From Plasmopara viticola (taxonomy: Eukaryota; Oomycota; Peronosporomycetes; Peronosporales; Peronosporaceae), in NCBI GenBank assembly GCA_001695595.3, contig MBPM02000009.1, forward strand, positions 496,001 to 560,000: DNA of 64,000 nt, in the 5' to 3' direction. The notes below the pieces were generated by a model. The model ran no database searches. It was not told the DNA's origin and saw only the letters and a list, made by a program, of their open reading frames with translations. Within the stretch, counting starts at the first letter, position 1, and each line of letters begins with the position of its first letter. The translations under genes and the position numbers were made by a program. Shown here piece after piece: positions 1 through 11,802 of the stretch.

Positions 1-1932
1 ACCGCGCGCTTTCACCAAGTCTTGTCGCAATTGCAGCCGTTCGTGCTCCCACGATTGCATCTGTTCTTCAAATTGTTGTTTCGTGGCAGTCATTTCCCTT
101 GCAACCTTTTCCAATCGAGCAGAAGTCCCGGTCAAGTGATTGTTCAAAGGATATCCCAATTCTGCGCGACACCTCAAGACACTTGCTTCCGCTTGCCCAA
201 GCTCCTGTTCCAGTCGAGTTCGGGCTACAATGTCCATTTCACTTGCCATTCGAGATGTTTCGCCATCTCCTCCATCAAACTCATCCGTCTAGGACATGAA
301 AGTTACTTTTGTCAATTCATCAACACACAACGAGTACAACATTCCTTTCGTACCATAGCCCACCGATGTTTTTCTTCCAATAAAGCATCCCGTTCAACTT
401 GAATCTCTCGCCATGCCTGACGTTCTCTCTGTATCCGCTCCAGTTCCTTTCCAATCGATGCCAACTCGTGTTCTTTCGCCTTGGCGTCAATTGCAAGATT
501 CTCCTTCTCCACGATTGCCATGTGCGTCTTTGAACGTTCTTGATCGCGTTCGGTTGTCAGCTTGGCAACACTGTCTTCCAAGCTTTCCTATCAAACGATA
601 AATCAATCGATCTTTGACTACAACACTAGAGCAATGCAAGTTCGAACGTACCATTCGTTTCATTAACTGCATGTTCAGTCCATTCAATTCTTCCAATAAA
701 TTGCGAGTTTCAGTATCAAATCCATCTTTGGGTTGGGTTTTCAACATCGGAACGACCGCAGAGTCTTCTTGCGACCCAAAGAGTTTCCATGCCAAGTGTC
801 CCGCAACGTTAATTGGTGTACTGAGTAGCCAACTTTGTTGCGCAATGGCTTCTGGAAGGAAGGCAAATCCAGGTAATTGGTCCGAAGGCGGTTCTGGACT
901 GACAATTAGCGCTGTGGACAGAGCAACCTTTTGTTCTTCATCACGAGCTTTTTCTGCTTGCACAGCTTCATCCAACGCATCAGCTGCAGCAATCGCTGAC
1001 TCCATAATGCTGCTACTCACAACTTGCACCTGATACAAAATGGTTTTGCTACACAATCGACGCGTCAACTATGTCCATCCATTCGTGCGCCTTGGTATCA
1101 CTTACCCTCGTAATCTCGAGTACGAATTGTCCCACACCAAGGTCACGTTTCCTGGCTTGATACATCGATACGATCCCTCCACAGCACGACTTAAGGATGT
1201 GGATAGATATTTCGTACGTGCGTGAACAATCTCTACGGGTTGGGCATACGGATCAGGAGCGAACGAGACGCTGAATTCAATGTCGAAGTCTTCACAGTCA
1301 AACTTCCATACAATATATTGTGGAGCCTTGCCATCTGTTACACCTTTCACTGACATGACCATTTCATGCCGGGACCCTCTTGGAATATGACATTTCTCCA
1401 ATAAAAATGGTTGTAAAATAAAATCGACTGCCGTCATGTGCATCCGAGCGCCTTTGTCTTCGTCCCGTTCGGTCACAAAGTTCAGCCAATCTGGATGCAA
1501 ATTTAGCATACCACAACGATGAGTGGCTAAATATGTCGTCATGCGAGCACACCATTGGGCAAGAAGCGAATCGTGGCGACTGTTTTTTGGCGGAAATTCT
1601 GGTAGTTTAGAAGCGTCATCACGAGGACGTTGAGGCTCTGGAGCCGCTGCTTGGATGGCGGTGAGTACATTTATTAACTCAGGGAGCGGCCGCTTGATAC
1701 AGTACGAGGCAGTGCCTTTGGTCACGACAAACTCGACAGTGTAGACGTCAAGAGTCGCAGAAGAGAGCGAGGACGCAATGCTCTGTGTGACACTTGGAGA
1801 CACGGCATCGACACTAGTGACGACAACGTCCAGGTACTGATCAGGGTTGTCATCGTCATCGGTATGGATGGCAGGGACAGGATCGAAAGGTGAAGACAAG
1901 TCGTGAACGATAGCAGCGACCTCTTTGGCCAT
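1..1932 (-). CDS. PX-GOLD domain coiled-coil protein (3' partial)
   Basis: Probable membrane or phosphoinositide-associated scaffold; exact role unknown. The ATG is at 1932. I read four exons on the minus strand: 1932-1106, 1048-652, 587-354 and 288-1 (open at the window edge), with donors GTAAGT, GTACGT and GTACGA and TAG acceptors. Joined, the frame stays open for at least 582 residues. Residues about 45-150 resemble a PX domain (YTVEFVVTKG, then LPEFPPK). Residues about 165-290 look like a GOLD domain, ending in the typical GNVTLVWDNSYSRLRGK, where the first intron splits the final LRGK. After a linker rich in Ala and Glu, residues about 380 onward form a long charged coiled coil (LLEELNGLNMQLMKRM, then ELERIQRERQAW). 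GOLD domains are known from Golgi and Sec14-type lipid-transfer proteins, PX domains bind phosphoinositides. The PX call is weaker than the GOLD call. The C-terminus and stop are outside the window. Confidence 0.75.
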
Positions 1933-2605
1933 GACAGAATCAGATTAAAACGAACTAGTTACTTGCATACCGGTATTATTGCTTATATTCGTTTTGAAAA
2001 CTTTGATGTTTCATTTATTAAATTTCTTATATCACCGCCACCATATAATTATATGATAAAGTCCGGCCGGTCAGGTGAAATAAATGAATTGCATGACCCG
2101 GAGATACCACTTTTGGCTGTCGCACACGAAGCAATAGCAATAATGTATTGCTTAGTGGGTCTGGTGTTGCCTTCGTTGCTACTTGTAATACCTGCCAGGG
2201 CATGTCAATAATTCTCATCTCTCTCTTTCATACAAATTTGAATACCATCGACGAATAAAATAGATTTGTCTAGACACGTGATAGAAGAGACGCTAGAGAA
2301 CCTTGTCGAATCGACTGTTGACAGTGATGCTCCTCGCCATCCTCTTTAAAAAGTTCGTGCTGGAACATTAATCGTGTCATATTTCTTAAATCGATTGAAG
2401 TTCAGCTAAAATAGCTGTATACGTATACGTGAGGCTCCTAAATCTGACGTGGCTACCACGAATTAAAGCAAGTGCTAGTCAATTACCCCCTCCCTGCAAT
2501 CTGATTTAGACCTTTATCATCTCGTCCTTTTTCGCGCTTTTGCTTACATCAAAACTCGACGTCAAGAGTGAAGGCCGTGAACAATAGGACGGCAGCGACT
2601 GTAGG
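1933..2605. promoter_or_regulatory. Divergent intergenic/promoter region
   Basis: This 673-bp stretch separates the divergent PX-GOLD gene and the KIX gene and must contain both promoters. It is AT-rich in its first half. Near 2415-2432 there is a short palindrome-like GTATACGTATACGT. A pyrimidine-rich stretch lies at about 2483-2496, upstream of the KIX gene start. I see no TATA box I would defend, and the small open frames inside it lack coding character. Confidence 0.4.
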
Positions 2606-3771
2606 ATGCGATCAGACAGTGTGAACGCGCAAGAGGGAGGACCTCCAGACACGTCGCCGGGCGCTCCAAAAGACGTTGCTGTCTCGTATGTAGCAGACGC
2701 GACGGGTGCCGAGTCACCAGCTACGCTACTGGAGGTGACGCTGGGTACCACGCTCACCGTATCAAACATTCGAGGAACACAAGAGCTCGAGACGATCGAT
2801 TACCAAGATGACGTGCCGAAGACCGTGGCACAGAAGCAAATTGAACAGAGGCGGGAGCGGTATTGGCGACGGATAGTGCACAGCGAATTACGAGATCGAC
2901 TTGTTGCGACCATGTACGAGCAGGGGCTAGTATCGTACAATGTGGCAAATGGTCGTACTAAAAAAGAATTAATTTTCACAGGATCAAGCAATTGCAGCGA
3001 GTCACTGGAGATCTGGACGTGCGGTACTTGAGACGGTGTGCAGCTCGGTACGAGTCGTTTGTGTGGAAGAAGAGCGCGAACCAAGTTCAATACAAGCAGA
3101 AACTGGAAGATCGCATCGACTCTCTTCGTCGTCAGCCATCGCACGGAGACGAAAGAGGCGTCGAGAGGACGCTTCGACTGGTTGAAGGCCATCATCTCAA
3201 TCTGATCCCGTCGTGTCCTGAGAAGAAGCACGACGTGGCAGAGCCAACGCAGGCGATCATGGGGTTCGCAAGCAATGGCAACTATCGTCGACATGGTCCA
3301 CGATCAAGTGGCGGTCGGGGTAGTAGGCATCAAATCAGTAAACGAGCCGGGAAATGGAATACTGCAGCAAATGCGTTGGATGCTCTGGCCGTGCAACGAG
3401 ACGATTTATACTTTGCAAAACTGCGTGTGATGAAGAATCAATACCGGGATGAAGTTGCCTTGGTCTTTCGTGAACTCTGTCGCATCAACACGGTGATCCA
3501 GCACTCGACGATCTTGCGACGCCACGAGTCGAATAATCTCGACGCGTTTTTGATCAATTTGAAAAAGATTATCTATCTACTCGAGCAGCAATTGAATGAG
3601 GCTGGGGGCATGATTCCAGCTCGCAAACGCACTGTCGAGTACTTGCATGTCGTGGAAGCGCATATTCAGCAAAAGGTTCTGCCGATTCTCTACCGTTTGC
3701 GTCATACGTACTCGACGATTTTGCGTCCCATCGTACTGCATTACATGAAGAATAGGTTTCGATTCCATTGA
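2606..3771 (+). CDS. KIX-domain protein, Mediator subunit 15-like
   Basis: Likely transcriptional co-activator subunit. Two exons, 2606-2934 and 2982-3771, give 372 residues. Residues about 86-160 fit a KIX three-helix domain: YWRRIVHSELRDRLV, a spacer, then LRRCAARYESFVWKKSANQV and KLEDRIDSLRR, which parallel the W-x(6)-ELR-x2-LV and ARKVE-x-MYESANS-x-AEYY pattern of CBP and MED15 KIX domains. Residues about 250-372 are helical and basic (LRVMKNQYRDEVALVFRELC), comparable in position to the conserved MED15 C-terminal region. The intron boundary is ambiguous: donor GTACGA at 2914 would give the same phase but remove seven residues (YEQGLVS). I prefer the donor at 2935 because it keeps KIX spacing, although the resulting 47-nt intron is short. 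Family call is by eye; the general KIX assignment is firmer than MED15. Confidence 0.6.
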
Positions 3772-3984
3772 CGAGTGGAATAAAACAACCTGCAAAATAC
3801 GACAAATAAAACTACCTTTTGACCTTTTCTCCTCTTTTTTGCTACAAATTTGACCATTTTAAAGCGTAATTAATAGACGTCGCAGGTGAAGTAATTATCT
3901 CTATTTAGAACAGCAGCTATACCGGTAAATACCCTTTGTTTGGTATATTAGACCCATAATTGTAGTAGTGAGTGGGCGTCGACC

Positions 3985-5257
3985 ATGTCGACCGAGGCGG
4001 AGCTGCGTAAGCTCGACCGGCAGATTGCCGATTTAATGCAGCAAAAGATGGCAGTGCAGGCAAAGTTGGAGCAAGAAGCCGGGGGTCTACGTGCTACGGG
4101 AATGAGTGCCGAAGTCGTGGATAGCAATCCCTACAGTCGTCTCATGGCGCTCAAGCGCATGGGCATTGTCACGAATTACGAGCACATTCGCAACCTCTCC
4201 GTGCTGATTGTAGGCCTCGGAGGGATCGGGTCAGTGGCGGCCGAGATGCTCACCCGCTGTGGCATTGGCAAGCTCATTCTGTACGACTACGACACGGTCG
4301 AGCTCGCGAACATGAATCGCCTCTTTTTCCGCCCCGAACAAGCTGGCATGACCAAGACCGCCGCGGCCAAGCAGACGCTCCATAGTACGACCTCGATAGT
4401 ACATTCCTGTAGTATGATAGTACTCACGCCCAAAGTGTATGATTGCAGGTATTAATCCCGATGTACTATTTGAAGAATATACCGTCGATATTACGACGAC
4501 TGCAAACTTTGACCAGCTCTTGGATCGGATGCAGCACGGAAGCGTGGACAATGAGCGTCCAGTCGACTTGGTCCTGAGTTGCGTCGACAATTACGCCGCA
4601 CGCACGGCACTGAACCAAGCGTGCAACGAGTTGACGCAAGATTGGATGGAATCGGGCGTCTCGGAGGATGCCGTCTCGGGGCACATTCAGCTCGTGCTCC
4701 CGGGCCGCACGGCGTGTTTCGAGTGCCTCCCGCCCCTCCTGGTCGCAAGTGGCATTGACGAAGCGACGCTCAAGCGAGAAGGCGTCTGTGCCGCGTCGTT
4801 GCCGACGACCATGGGGCTCGTCGCCGCCCTGTTGGTCCAAAATGTCTTGAAGTACTTGCTCCACTTCGGCCAAGTCGCATACTATCTAGGGTACAGTGCC
4901 CTGACGGATTTTTTCCCCAAAGAGTGCATGCGTCCGAATCCCGAGTGTGCCAACGCGCAGTGTCGGCGACAACAAGGCAAAGTGGAACACCAAGCGTGGC
5001 GTCCAATGGTCTGGACGCCCGTGACGTCGACGACCGACGTGGATCAAAGCGAAGTGCATCGAGACAATGAATGGGGCATTGAGCTCAGTCAAGAAAAGGG
5101 GGCGGCACTGGATTGTCCCGACACGACGACGTTGGCCTCTGGCCTCTCGTTTGCGTACACTCCGACGGTAGCGACTGCAGTGACAGACCACGCGGCGTCG
5201 TGCGAGGACGAGGACGTGAGTCTCGACGAGCTCATGGGGCAGCTCAAGGCGCTGTAA
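3985..5257 (+). CDS. UBA5: Ubiquitin-like modifier-activating enzyme 5 (UBA5)
   Basis: E1 enzyme of UFMylation: adenylates UFM1, forms a thioester and passes it to UFC1. Two exons, 3985-4384 and 4449-5257 (intron 64 nt, GTACGA...GCAG; the joined codon gives S134), encode 402 residues, close to the usual length of about 404. Visible features are the ThiF-type nucleotide loop GLGGIGS (77-83), [15 protein letters not shown] (101-115), zinc ligands in ACFEC (C223, C226) and NPECANAQC, and the catalytic cysteine C247 in [12 protein letters not shown]. The tail keeps the UFM1-interacting/LIR-type motif NEWGIEL and the UFC1-binding end [14 protein letters not shown]. An N-terminal heptad-like helix precedes the fold. 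It ends 109 bp from the convergent TPR-IQ gene. Very sure of identity. Confidence 0.96.
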
Positions 5258-5366
5258 GAGTTGTCAATTCACGTGGTTTTGCACCCCCTTTTTTAAACTG
5301 ATTTTTTAATCCATGGATAACTGTACCCTTGCCTTCCCCGATGTTTTTGGCGCGACAAAAGGAGCG

Positions 5367-8244
5367 TTAATCCTCAGGTATGGACGTCAAGGCACACGCG
5401 GCCAGGCGTTGCAGTTTCAACGACTTGCGCACGAGATGCCCACGTCCGACGGCTTGGATACACGTGGCTGCCTCCATCTCTTCAACTTGGTGGTTGAGAG
5501 CGAGCATGTGCTGTTTCCAGATTTTTTGGATACTCTGGGCCGCGATTTCATACACCCGAATAACTTCCTCGGTCAAGGCCGTTTGATGCCGGGCCGCTTT
5601 TCGAGCAAGATAGTCCCGAAAAGAGTGTTGAATGGTGTGGGCTGCAAGACGGCGGATCCCCTCGGCTTCGAGTTGAAGGCGGTGGGTACGGTAGCCTCGG
5701 TACGCGCGTTGGAGGATCGAAGCCGCAGCAGCCACGTGGGCGTTCAAGCACTCGGATAAAAGACGACTTTGATGACCACGGACCAGAGACTGGATTTTCA
5801 GTGCACTGAAAAGTTGCAAAAAATCTGCCTCTAACGCCATCTACGAGGCACCACTTAATCAGAGACGGAAAGTAGCTTAAGAGGTTACGTCAGTTCCCAC
5901 GTACGGTGTGCGTTAAGGTGACGCTATAATGCTGTCGTTCAATGTACATTCGACTCAAACTCTGCGCATTTGCCAGAGCCAGACGAGATTGCACGATAAA
6001 CCGCTTAAGGAGCGCTTGGATACGAATCGCAGCCTCTTGCTGATCATCGCCAGCTCGGTGACTTGGTACGGACGAATCCACGTTCAGGGAAAGGGGTACG
6101 CTGATGTCCGCCTTGTTTGGATATTCGTAATCGTTGGCTTTGAGTTCATTTCGACGACAAGCTCGTCGCCATAATCGCTGGATCAAACACGCTGCCATGT
6201 CCTCGACTTCAAGTCTTTGAAGCTCCACTTGTATCTCTTCAGTCCTTCTTCGTTGCGCGTCACGTTGTTTCGTTAAATACCGGCGCACTTGCCGCTGAAG
6301 AAGCATTGCCGACTTGGATTCGGTCTTAATCTATGGTAGGGTACAAAAAGCGGATTAATTTTGCGCCTAGTATCAGATACTTAGCGCATTCTTTACCTGC
6401 TTCCGTCGCTTGCCTTCAGCACGACCGCGTTGACCCCGAACAAAAGCCTGCAGTCGACGCACTGATGCTTCTCGATACGAATCATCCTCAGTTCTCCATT
6501 GTTCATCGTGCAATTGCCGTTCAGTCTCCACTTGGTCACGTCTCGATTGTTGAATTTTATCCCGCAATTTCGACATCCGTTTTGGATTTCTTTCCACTCC
6601 GCTTAATCCACCAACCTCTTCATCCAGACGTGTCGGATCCTTGCTTGTCGTATCGACTCCAGTTAAATCCTCTTTGATGCTCTCGGCAAGCTCTTTCATG
6701 CGACGGAGATATTCCAAGTGACGAACACGCTGAGACGGTAAATCCAAATCCTTCTCCTCCTTTTCACGAAAATCAGAACGAGAGAAACTCTCGGATTTTT
6801 TCAACCAGCGACGCCTTCCATTACACTGCCTACTCCCACTAGCACTCCTCGGACGTTTTTCTAAACATTCACGCGTCCTTTCCTTCTCGTGGCCATCGTT
6901 TTCAAACCTGAGCCTCGAATTATCCACGTCTTCACCATCGCTCAATGCATCAATACAATCCGTCTCGTGCATGAAAAAATCCGTATCAGTTGCAGATAAA
7001 AACAACGATTCCTTACGCTCCTGTTGCACCTTATGAAGCGGAAGGCGTCGTTTCATTGCACTTGCACTCTGTGGCCGCCTCTTCTTCATCGTTGGCGCTT
7101 TCTCCGTCAATCCGTGCTCTTGTTCCAGCTTTTCCCAATGCAATTCCAGTGGATTTTCCACCAAAGGCTGACCGACCGTACGCTTAGACACTAACGGTGT
7201 CGCTTTTGCAGATAATGGTCGCTTTTGCGCTCCAAGAAGCAGATTTTTCCGTCGCGCCGCTGCTGTTGCGAAGCCAGTGGATTTATAACACTGCGACGCG
7301 ACAGTCGAGCTATACGAGACGTCCCGTGGCGTCCCGTCCTTTGCCCCTGCATGCGCGGATTTGGGTCGGCGGTTAATCGGATTTTGGGCCGACGTCGCGG
7401 ATTCTTGTTGCCGTTTTGCCGCTTGAAAAATCCGTCGCAACGAAGCATACAAGCCTCGATTCGTGTCGCGATATTTCCATACGAGCTCCAGCGCTTTCTT
7501 GTACCATTGCAAACTCGCGTCTCGTCGTTGATTAAACTCCAATTCGACGCCCAGATTATGGTACGCCACGGCCAACGCAATCATCTTTTCTTCGCGCGTG
7601 CAAATCTCCGTCGCGTCTGGATTTTCCCTCTCTTCCTCGTCCAGCCGCACGAGCTCTTCTTGGGCATAGAAAATCGCACACTGCGCGTGTTCCAGTGCGA
7701 GCTCATGCCGATGCAGTTGCGAGTAGATTGCACATAGATTCAAGTGCGTAATCGATAGATTTTTCACATGGACCGCACCCGCTCCAACGCGCGCGGCTTC
7801 TTTGAGATATTTCAACGCCGAGGACAGTTTCCCGATTTTCCGGTACCCACACCCGAGATTGTTAAATGTCAGAATCTGTAGGGCGTGGCACCGCACAAAG
7901 TTCCCAGGCGCCAAGATCGCTTCGGCTTTTCGTAACACGGTTACACTATCCATCACGGCGTCGTGGGCCAGATACTTCATGGCCAAGGCATTGTACCCGA
8001 GGATCACGTCACGTAACGTGGTAAGAACAGCCAAACTCTCGACGCCAAACATTCGACGCTTTAACCAGAGACTCTGTTCCAAGCACCCGAGGGCTTCTAC
8101 GTCCAGTTGCTGGTGTTTGAGACACACAAACGTCGAGTCCAACATGGCAAGGAACTGGTGGTCCGTCTCGCTCGGTTGGGCAAGAGGAGGCGACGGGGGC
8201 GAGGGTTTAGCGCATGGACGCGCTGGCGACGGCCGTGGCGCCAT
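5367..8244 (-). CDS. TPR and multi-IQ motif protein
   Basis: Probable calmodulin-binding scaffold; precise function unknown. Three exons on the minus strand, 8244-6397, 6330-5905 and 5840-5367, all phase 0 with donors GTAAAG and GTACGT, encode 915 residues. The first in-frame ATG is at 8244; the open frame extends upstream only to a TTG. Residues about 35-270 form tetratricopeptide-like helices (CLEQSLWLKRRMFG, ALKYLKEAARVG, ALEHAQCAIFYAQEE, AVAYHNLGVELEF, LQWYKKALELVWKY). The middle is disordered and rich in Ser and Arg. From residue about 594 to the end I count about nine IQ-like motifs, for example LQAFVRGQRGR, IQRLWRRACRR, IQALLKRFIVQSR, IQSLVRGHQSR, LQRAYRGYRTHR, IQHSFRDYLARK and IQAVGRGHLVRK. 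TPR plus IQ is reminiscent of ciliary or axonemal proteins, which would suit a zoospore-forming organism, but that is inference. Confidence 0.85.
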
Positions 8245-8384
8245 CTCGAACGCGACAAGAAACGCCGCGCAAGGGCTCAAAGGCGAGGCAAGACCGACGA
8301 CTTACCTACCTACACTATCTGGTAAAAATCGCCCCATTTGTTCATTGTCCTAAAAATAAATCTGCCATTGGTTATATCTCGACT

Positions 8385-9569
8385 CTAATCGCGGTCGTGG
8401 CTTTTCGTAACCTGGACCTCGAGCGCGTGCTTTTGGTGTTGCAATTGACGAATCTCGTGTGCTTGCTGTGCCACGACCTGTAACAACTCGTGCTTTTCTT
8501 TCTCGAGCCGGGCGACCATGTGGTGGTACAGTTCCGAGAGTTTCAACGAATCGTCGAGCGTCGATAATCGAGAGTGGCGACTAAGAGCGACACTGGGCGC
8601 AGTCGACACGACGTCTTCGTCCCGTTTGGCGAGTGGATACTTGGGGTACCGCGGGTCAAACGGTGACTTGAACGAGGATTTTCGACGGTGAGTGGACGGG
8701 AAGGGAGCACTGGTGTGCGGAGACGCTGGTACTGGCGACGGCGGGACTGACAGTGTACCAGGTGAAGGAGTGCTTTGAAGTGTACCAGAAAATGGAGTGC
8801 CTTGCATTGTACCAGGTGAAGGAGTGCCTTGATTGGTACCAAGTGAAGGAGTGCCTTGCATTGTGTCAGAGTTTAAAGGAGAAGAGATTGGGGTACTTAT
8901 TGAAGCGCCGTTTTGACTTGACACGTTGGTACTGGTTTGAGTGTGTGCAAAGATTTCTTGCGCTTGAGTCGGAGGCTGCCTGTGGAGCGGTGGCGATTGT
9001 ACCCATTTGGAGTCGTCTTGTGGTACCGACGACGTGAACAAAACGTCGGCACATTGGTACACGTCCTTCGCATCCGCTACTGACGGTGGGTTTGAATGGC
9101 TGGAACGCGTGGAGGTAGCAAAGAAATCCACCGATGAACATGTTTCCTGTACCGCAAATGGGTCGTTCAAGTCGGTCTTCGTGTCTGTCGTTCGAGAGGC
9201 TTTGTCAGTAGGCAGCGGTGAAGTGGGACTCGAAAACAAGTCGGAGGCCGAACTCAGCGCTTTCGATCGAGTTTCCTCGCGGTGACTCGATCCGTTGTGG
9301 CTCCAATGCTCTTGACGGTTCTCAGCGTTGAGATCGACCGTCTCGTACGTGGCTCCACTTGAGTCGGAAGTGAGTGGAATGTCGACTAACCCACTTGTGG
9401 ACTGTAATGGTGGCTGGTAGTAGAATGGACGACCGGGGTTCGTACGGTGGTACGACCCACGTTGGCTCGTGACAGAAGCACCTTTGGATGATTGTGGCGG
9501 TGCAGGGAGCGATGAGCGCGGTCGTGGAGAAGCTGGCGAGTCCACAAAGTGCTGCAGCAGCCGGTTCAT
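8385..9569 (-). CDS. Low-complexity Ser/Pro/Thr protein with C-terminal coiled coil
   Basis: Family not recognised. A single exon from ATG 9569 to the stop at 8387-8385 encodes 394 residues. Residues 1-260 are disordered and rich in Ser, Pro and Thr; residues about 235-275 contain four copies of a nine-residue repeat of the type QGTPSPGTM. Residues about 345-390 form a clear coiled coil (LYHHMVARLEKEKHELLQVV, then AHEIRQLQHQKHALEVQV). No signal peptide or membrane segment is seen. It lies 140 bp upstream of the TPR-IQ gene on the same strand, so the two are a tandem pair rather than an operon. The absence of frameshifts over 1.2 kb and the ordered coiled coil argue that it is real. An upstream exon cannot be excluded. 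Confidence 0.7.
   Translation of the reverse strand: MNRLLQHFVDSPASPRPRSSLPAPPQSSKGASVTSQRGSYHRTNPGRPFYYQPPLQSTSGLVDIPLTSDSSGATYETVDLNAENRQEHWSHNGSSHREETRSKALSSASDLFSSPTSPLPTDKASRTTDTKTDLNDPFAVQETCSSVDFFATSTRSSHSNPPSVADAKDVYQCADVLFTSSVPQDDSKWVQSPPLHRQPPTQAQEIFAHTQTSTNVSSQNGASISTPISSPLNSDTMQGTPSLGTNQGTPSPGTMQGTPFSGTLQSTPSPGTLSVPPSPVPASPHTSAPFPSTHRRKSSFKSPFDPRYPKYPLAKRDEDVVSTAPSVALSRHSRLSTLDDSLKLSELYHHMVARLEKEKHELLQVVAQQAHEIRQLQHQKHALEVQVTKSHDRD
8755..8862. repeat. 27-bp coding tandem repeat, 4 copies
   Basis: Four imperfect copies of a 27-bp unit beginning GTACCAGGTGAAGGAGTGC (plus strand). They lie inside the coiled-coil gene and encode four nine-residue repeats on the minus strand. The period is a multiple of three, so copy-number change would not break the frame. 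Confidence 0.85.
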
Positions 9570-11802
9570 CGGGACGGAGGAAGAGGATGGATGGGGGTCA
9601 GGTGGTACCGGTTTTGGAACGGTACTTCGGTAGTCTACACGAAGGGCTCTTTCTAGTTGGAGCTATTGATGACACTGCATAAGTTTATAAAAATAGTGGT
9701 ATGTTTTTAACAGAATAATTATTTCCATGGAATTGATTAGGGATAAACTAGACGACAAAACACTTAATTCTGTCATCAAATAATGGCATCGAAGAGACCT
9801 ACCAGGCGGTAATTGATACTGCGTTAATTATCGACTCTATCTTTCTAAATGATCAATGCATCTGAACCAATAGCTCGCCACAGAGCTGTAAAGCTACTGT
9901 ACAAAAGCTTGTGCCGCCAGTCAGGCATGTATCACATCATTGTCGCAATTGGCTTCTTGCACAGCGGGTGGCAGAACTTTGTGTTTTCGTCAAGCCAAAA
10001 GACGACAATTCCAGAAGACTTACTGTGGTCTTTAGATCTACTCTTGCGCACTATCTTCTAGCCCGGTATCGCTTTAGACTTTAAGACCAAATCAATGCAC
10101 TTCAATAATGACAGAACGTTGGTCGCCTTATTGCTTGATCTTCTTATTGCGCGATGTCCAGCCAGCAAATTTCCCGGGTGAGTGTGAGCTAGAAAGTTTA
10201 TTGTAATACCACTGTCATTGATGTAATCTGAGGTAAGTTTTTTTGCACACGAGACATAATTTACCACATACTTCACGAATGACCTTAAGTTCAGTGTTTT
10301 TGATGATCTCACACGCAGCAGTAGATCAGGCAGACGGTCATTCAGCGATCATTAGTCACATAAATATTGTCACCGGTATTTTTACACTATTGCCTTGGTC
10401 TACGTAGCTTCAAGTCTTGTAACATAGACATAAAACGGCTCCTGAGAGAACATGTACCGATACAGAAGTAGATTTCAGACAGTTAGGTTCTTAATCCTTT
10501 GATTTCTGTGCGCTTGTCGTGCTATATAGATGAGCCTGAAGAATGCTGACCCATATGAGCTATGTACTTCTATTTGATTTGAATTGAAGAAACCGTGCCT
10601 TTTTTACGATCTCAATTTAAGCCAGGGTCTCGATCAGATCGTCGGGCGTGTAACACATATAAAACACTCGGTTGATTTGGATTCGCCGAAAGAAAAGAAA
10701 TTGTAAGCTTGTTTTCTGTGTCATTTAGCATGCTAAAGCACAAGACCGCATCCGCTTAAATGCTACGGCAATCAAATCCAGATCGGCATCCTGTCACCGT
10801 ATTTTAAGTTACGGTTTAGGCTGCGTTACGGTCTAGGCTGCGTTACGGTCTAGGCTGTGCTGATGCAATTACACAGAGAAATGTAAATGCCAGTTAGATA
10901 TACGAGCTTGACACTAGAACCATCCACAAGCATAGTCACCTTGACATGTGCGAAATTTGATGCCTCATTAATAGTGGCCGTCAGCCCCTCATATACAACT
11001 CGCAATCTCCTTGCTCGAAGGCAAAGAAGTGTAAGCGCTGGAAAAGCCCAAGATTTGCTGGAAGAAACATACCTCTTGTGTTCTGTAATGTGTCCCAAAG
11101 AACGAAAATGTCAGTTAACGGACTTTCATGAGGGCTTATCTCTTAGTCCGACTCTCCTTGCAGGCGAGTGCGAACGCAGCGTTTCTGTAATGACGGCGCA
11201 TTAGTGAAATTCCCCACTCCCTAAAAACTGAAAAGAGGAAATTATTAAAAGGCTTAAGCTATTAGGTCCACAGGCTTGGATTGCGCAGTAAGCGCTTTTG
11301 CTGGACTTCTAGTGTCTGTGCTGCCAAGATTTAATGCATAGATTTTTCTTTTCGAGGCCGAGATCAGTGATGCGTCTAAGCTACTAATAGGCAGAGAGAG
11401 CTGGAAATGTAGCCGCCTTTTCAGCCCCATATAGCCAAATTTTCCTTATGAAGCGAAACCTGCACGCCCGATAAATGTAAAAGGGTAGTGCGCTTTATTT
11501 AGACTTGTATAGAGCGTATCAGGCCAGCAATTATTTTAAAATGGTCAAGATTATCGAACAAGTACTACCAGATGTGACGAGTATAGATAGCACTTTAGGG
11601 GGTATGCAAGAAGACATGCAAATTTTCGGTGAATGAATGATAATTGTCTTTCATAATCAATGAATAGCTGCCTGGATTTTAGTGGCAGGTGCTGCTTACT
11701 CTAGTCTTTATGTGTTTAGATTTCAAAAAAATCACTGTTTATACTGGTGTAAAAACCGGTGGATCTAATTACTGAAAGTCCCACCGAAAACTTCAGGTGC
11801 GT
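9570..11802. other. Gene-poor AT-rich stretch (left part of first desert)
   Basis: No gene is recognised. Open frames are short, have no conserved motifs and show stop codons in all frames. The stretch contains the 5' flank of the minus-strand coiled-coil gene (9570-9700) and a small tandem repeat near 10808. Confidence 0.5.
10808..10856. repeat. 17-bp tandem repeat, about 3 copies
   Basis: Two perfect copies of GCGTTACGGTCTAGGCT (10823-10839 and 10840-10856) follow one diverged partial copy starting at 10808. The repeat is non-coding and lies in the desert. Confidence 0.85.

Noticed and set aside
5313..5759. 148-codon plus-strand frame
   Set aside because: Exact opposite-strand reading of the third exon of the TPR-IQ gene, whose IQ motifs are unmistakable.
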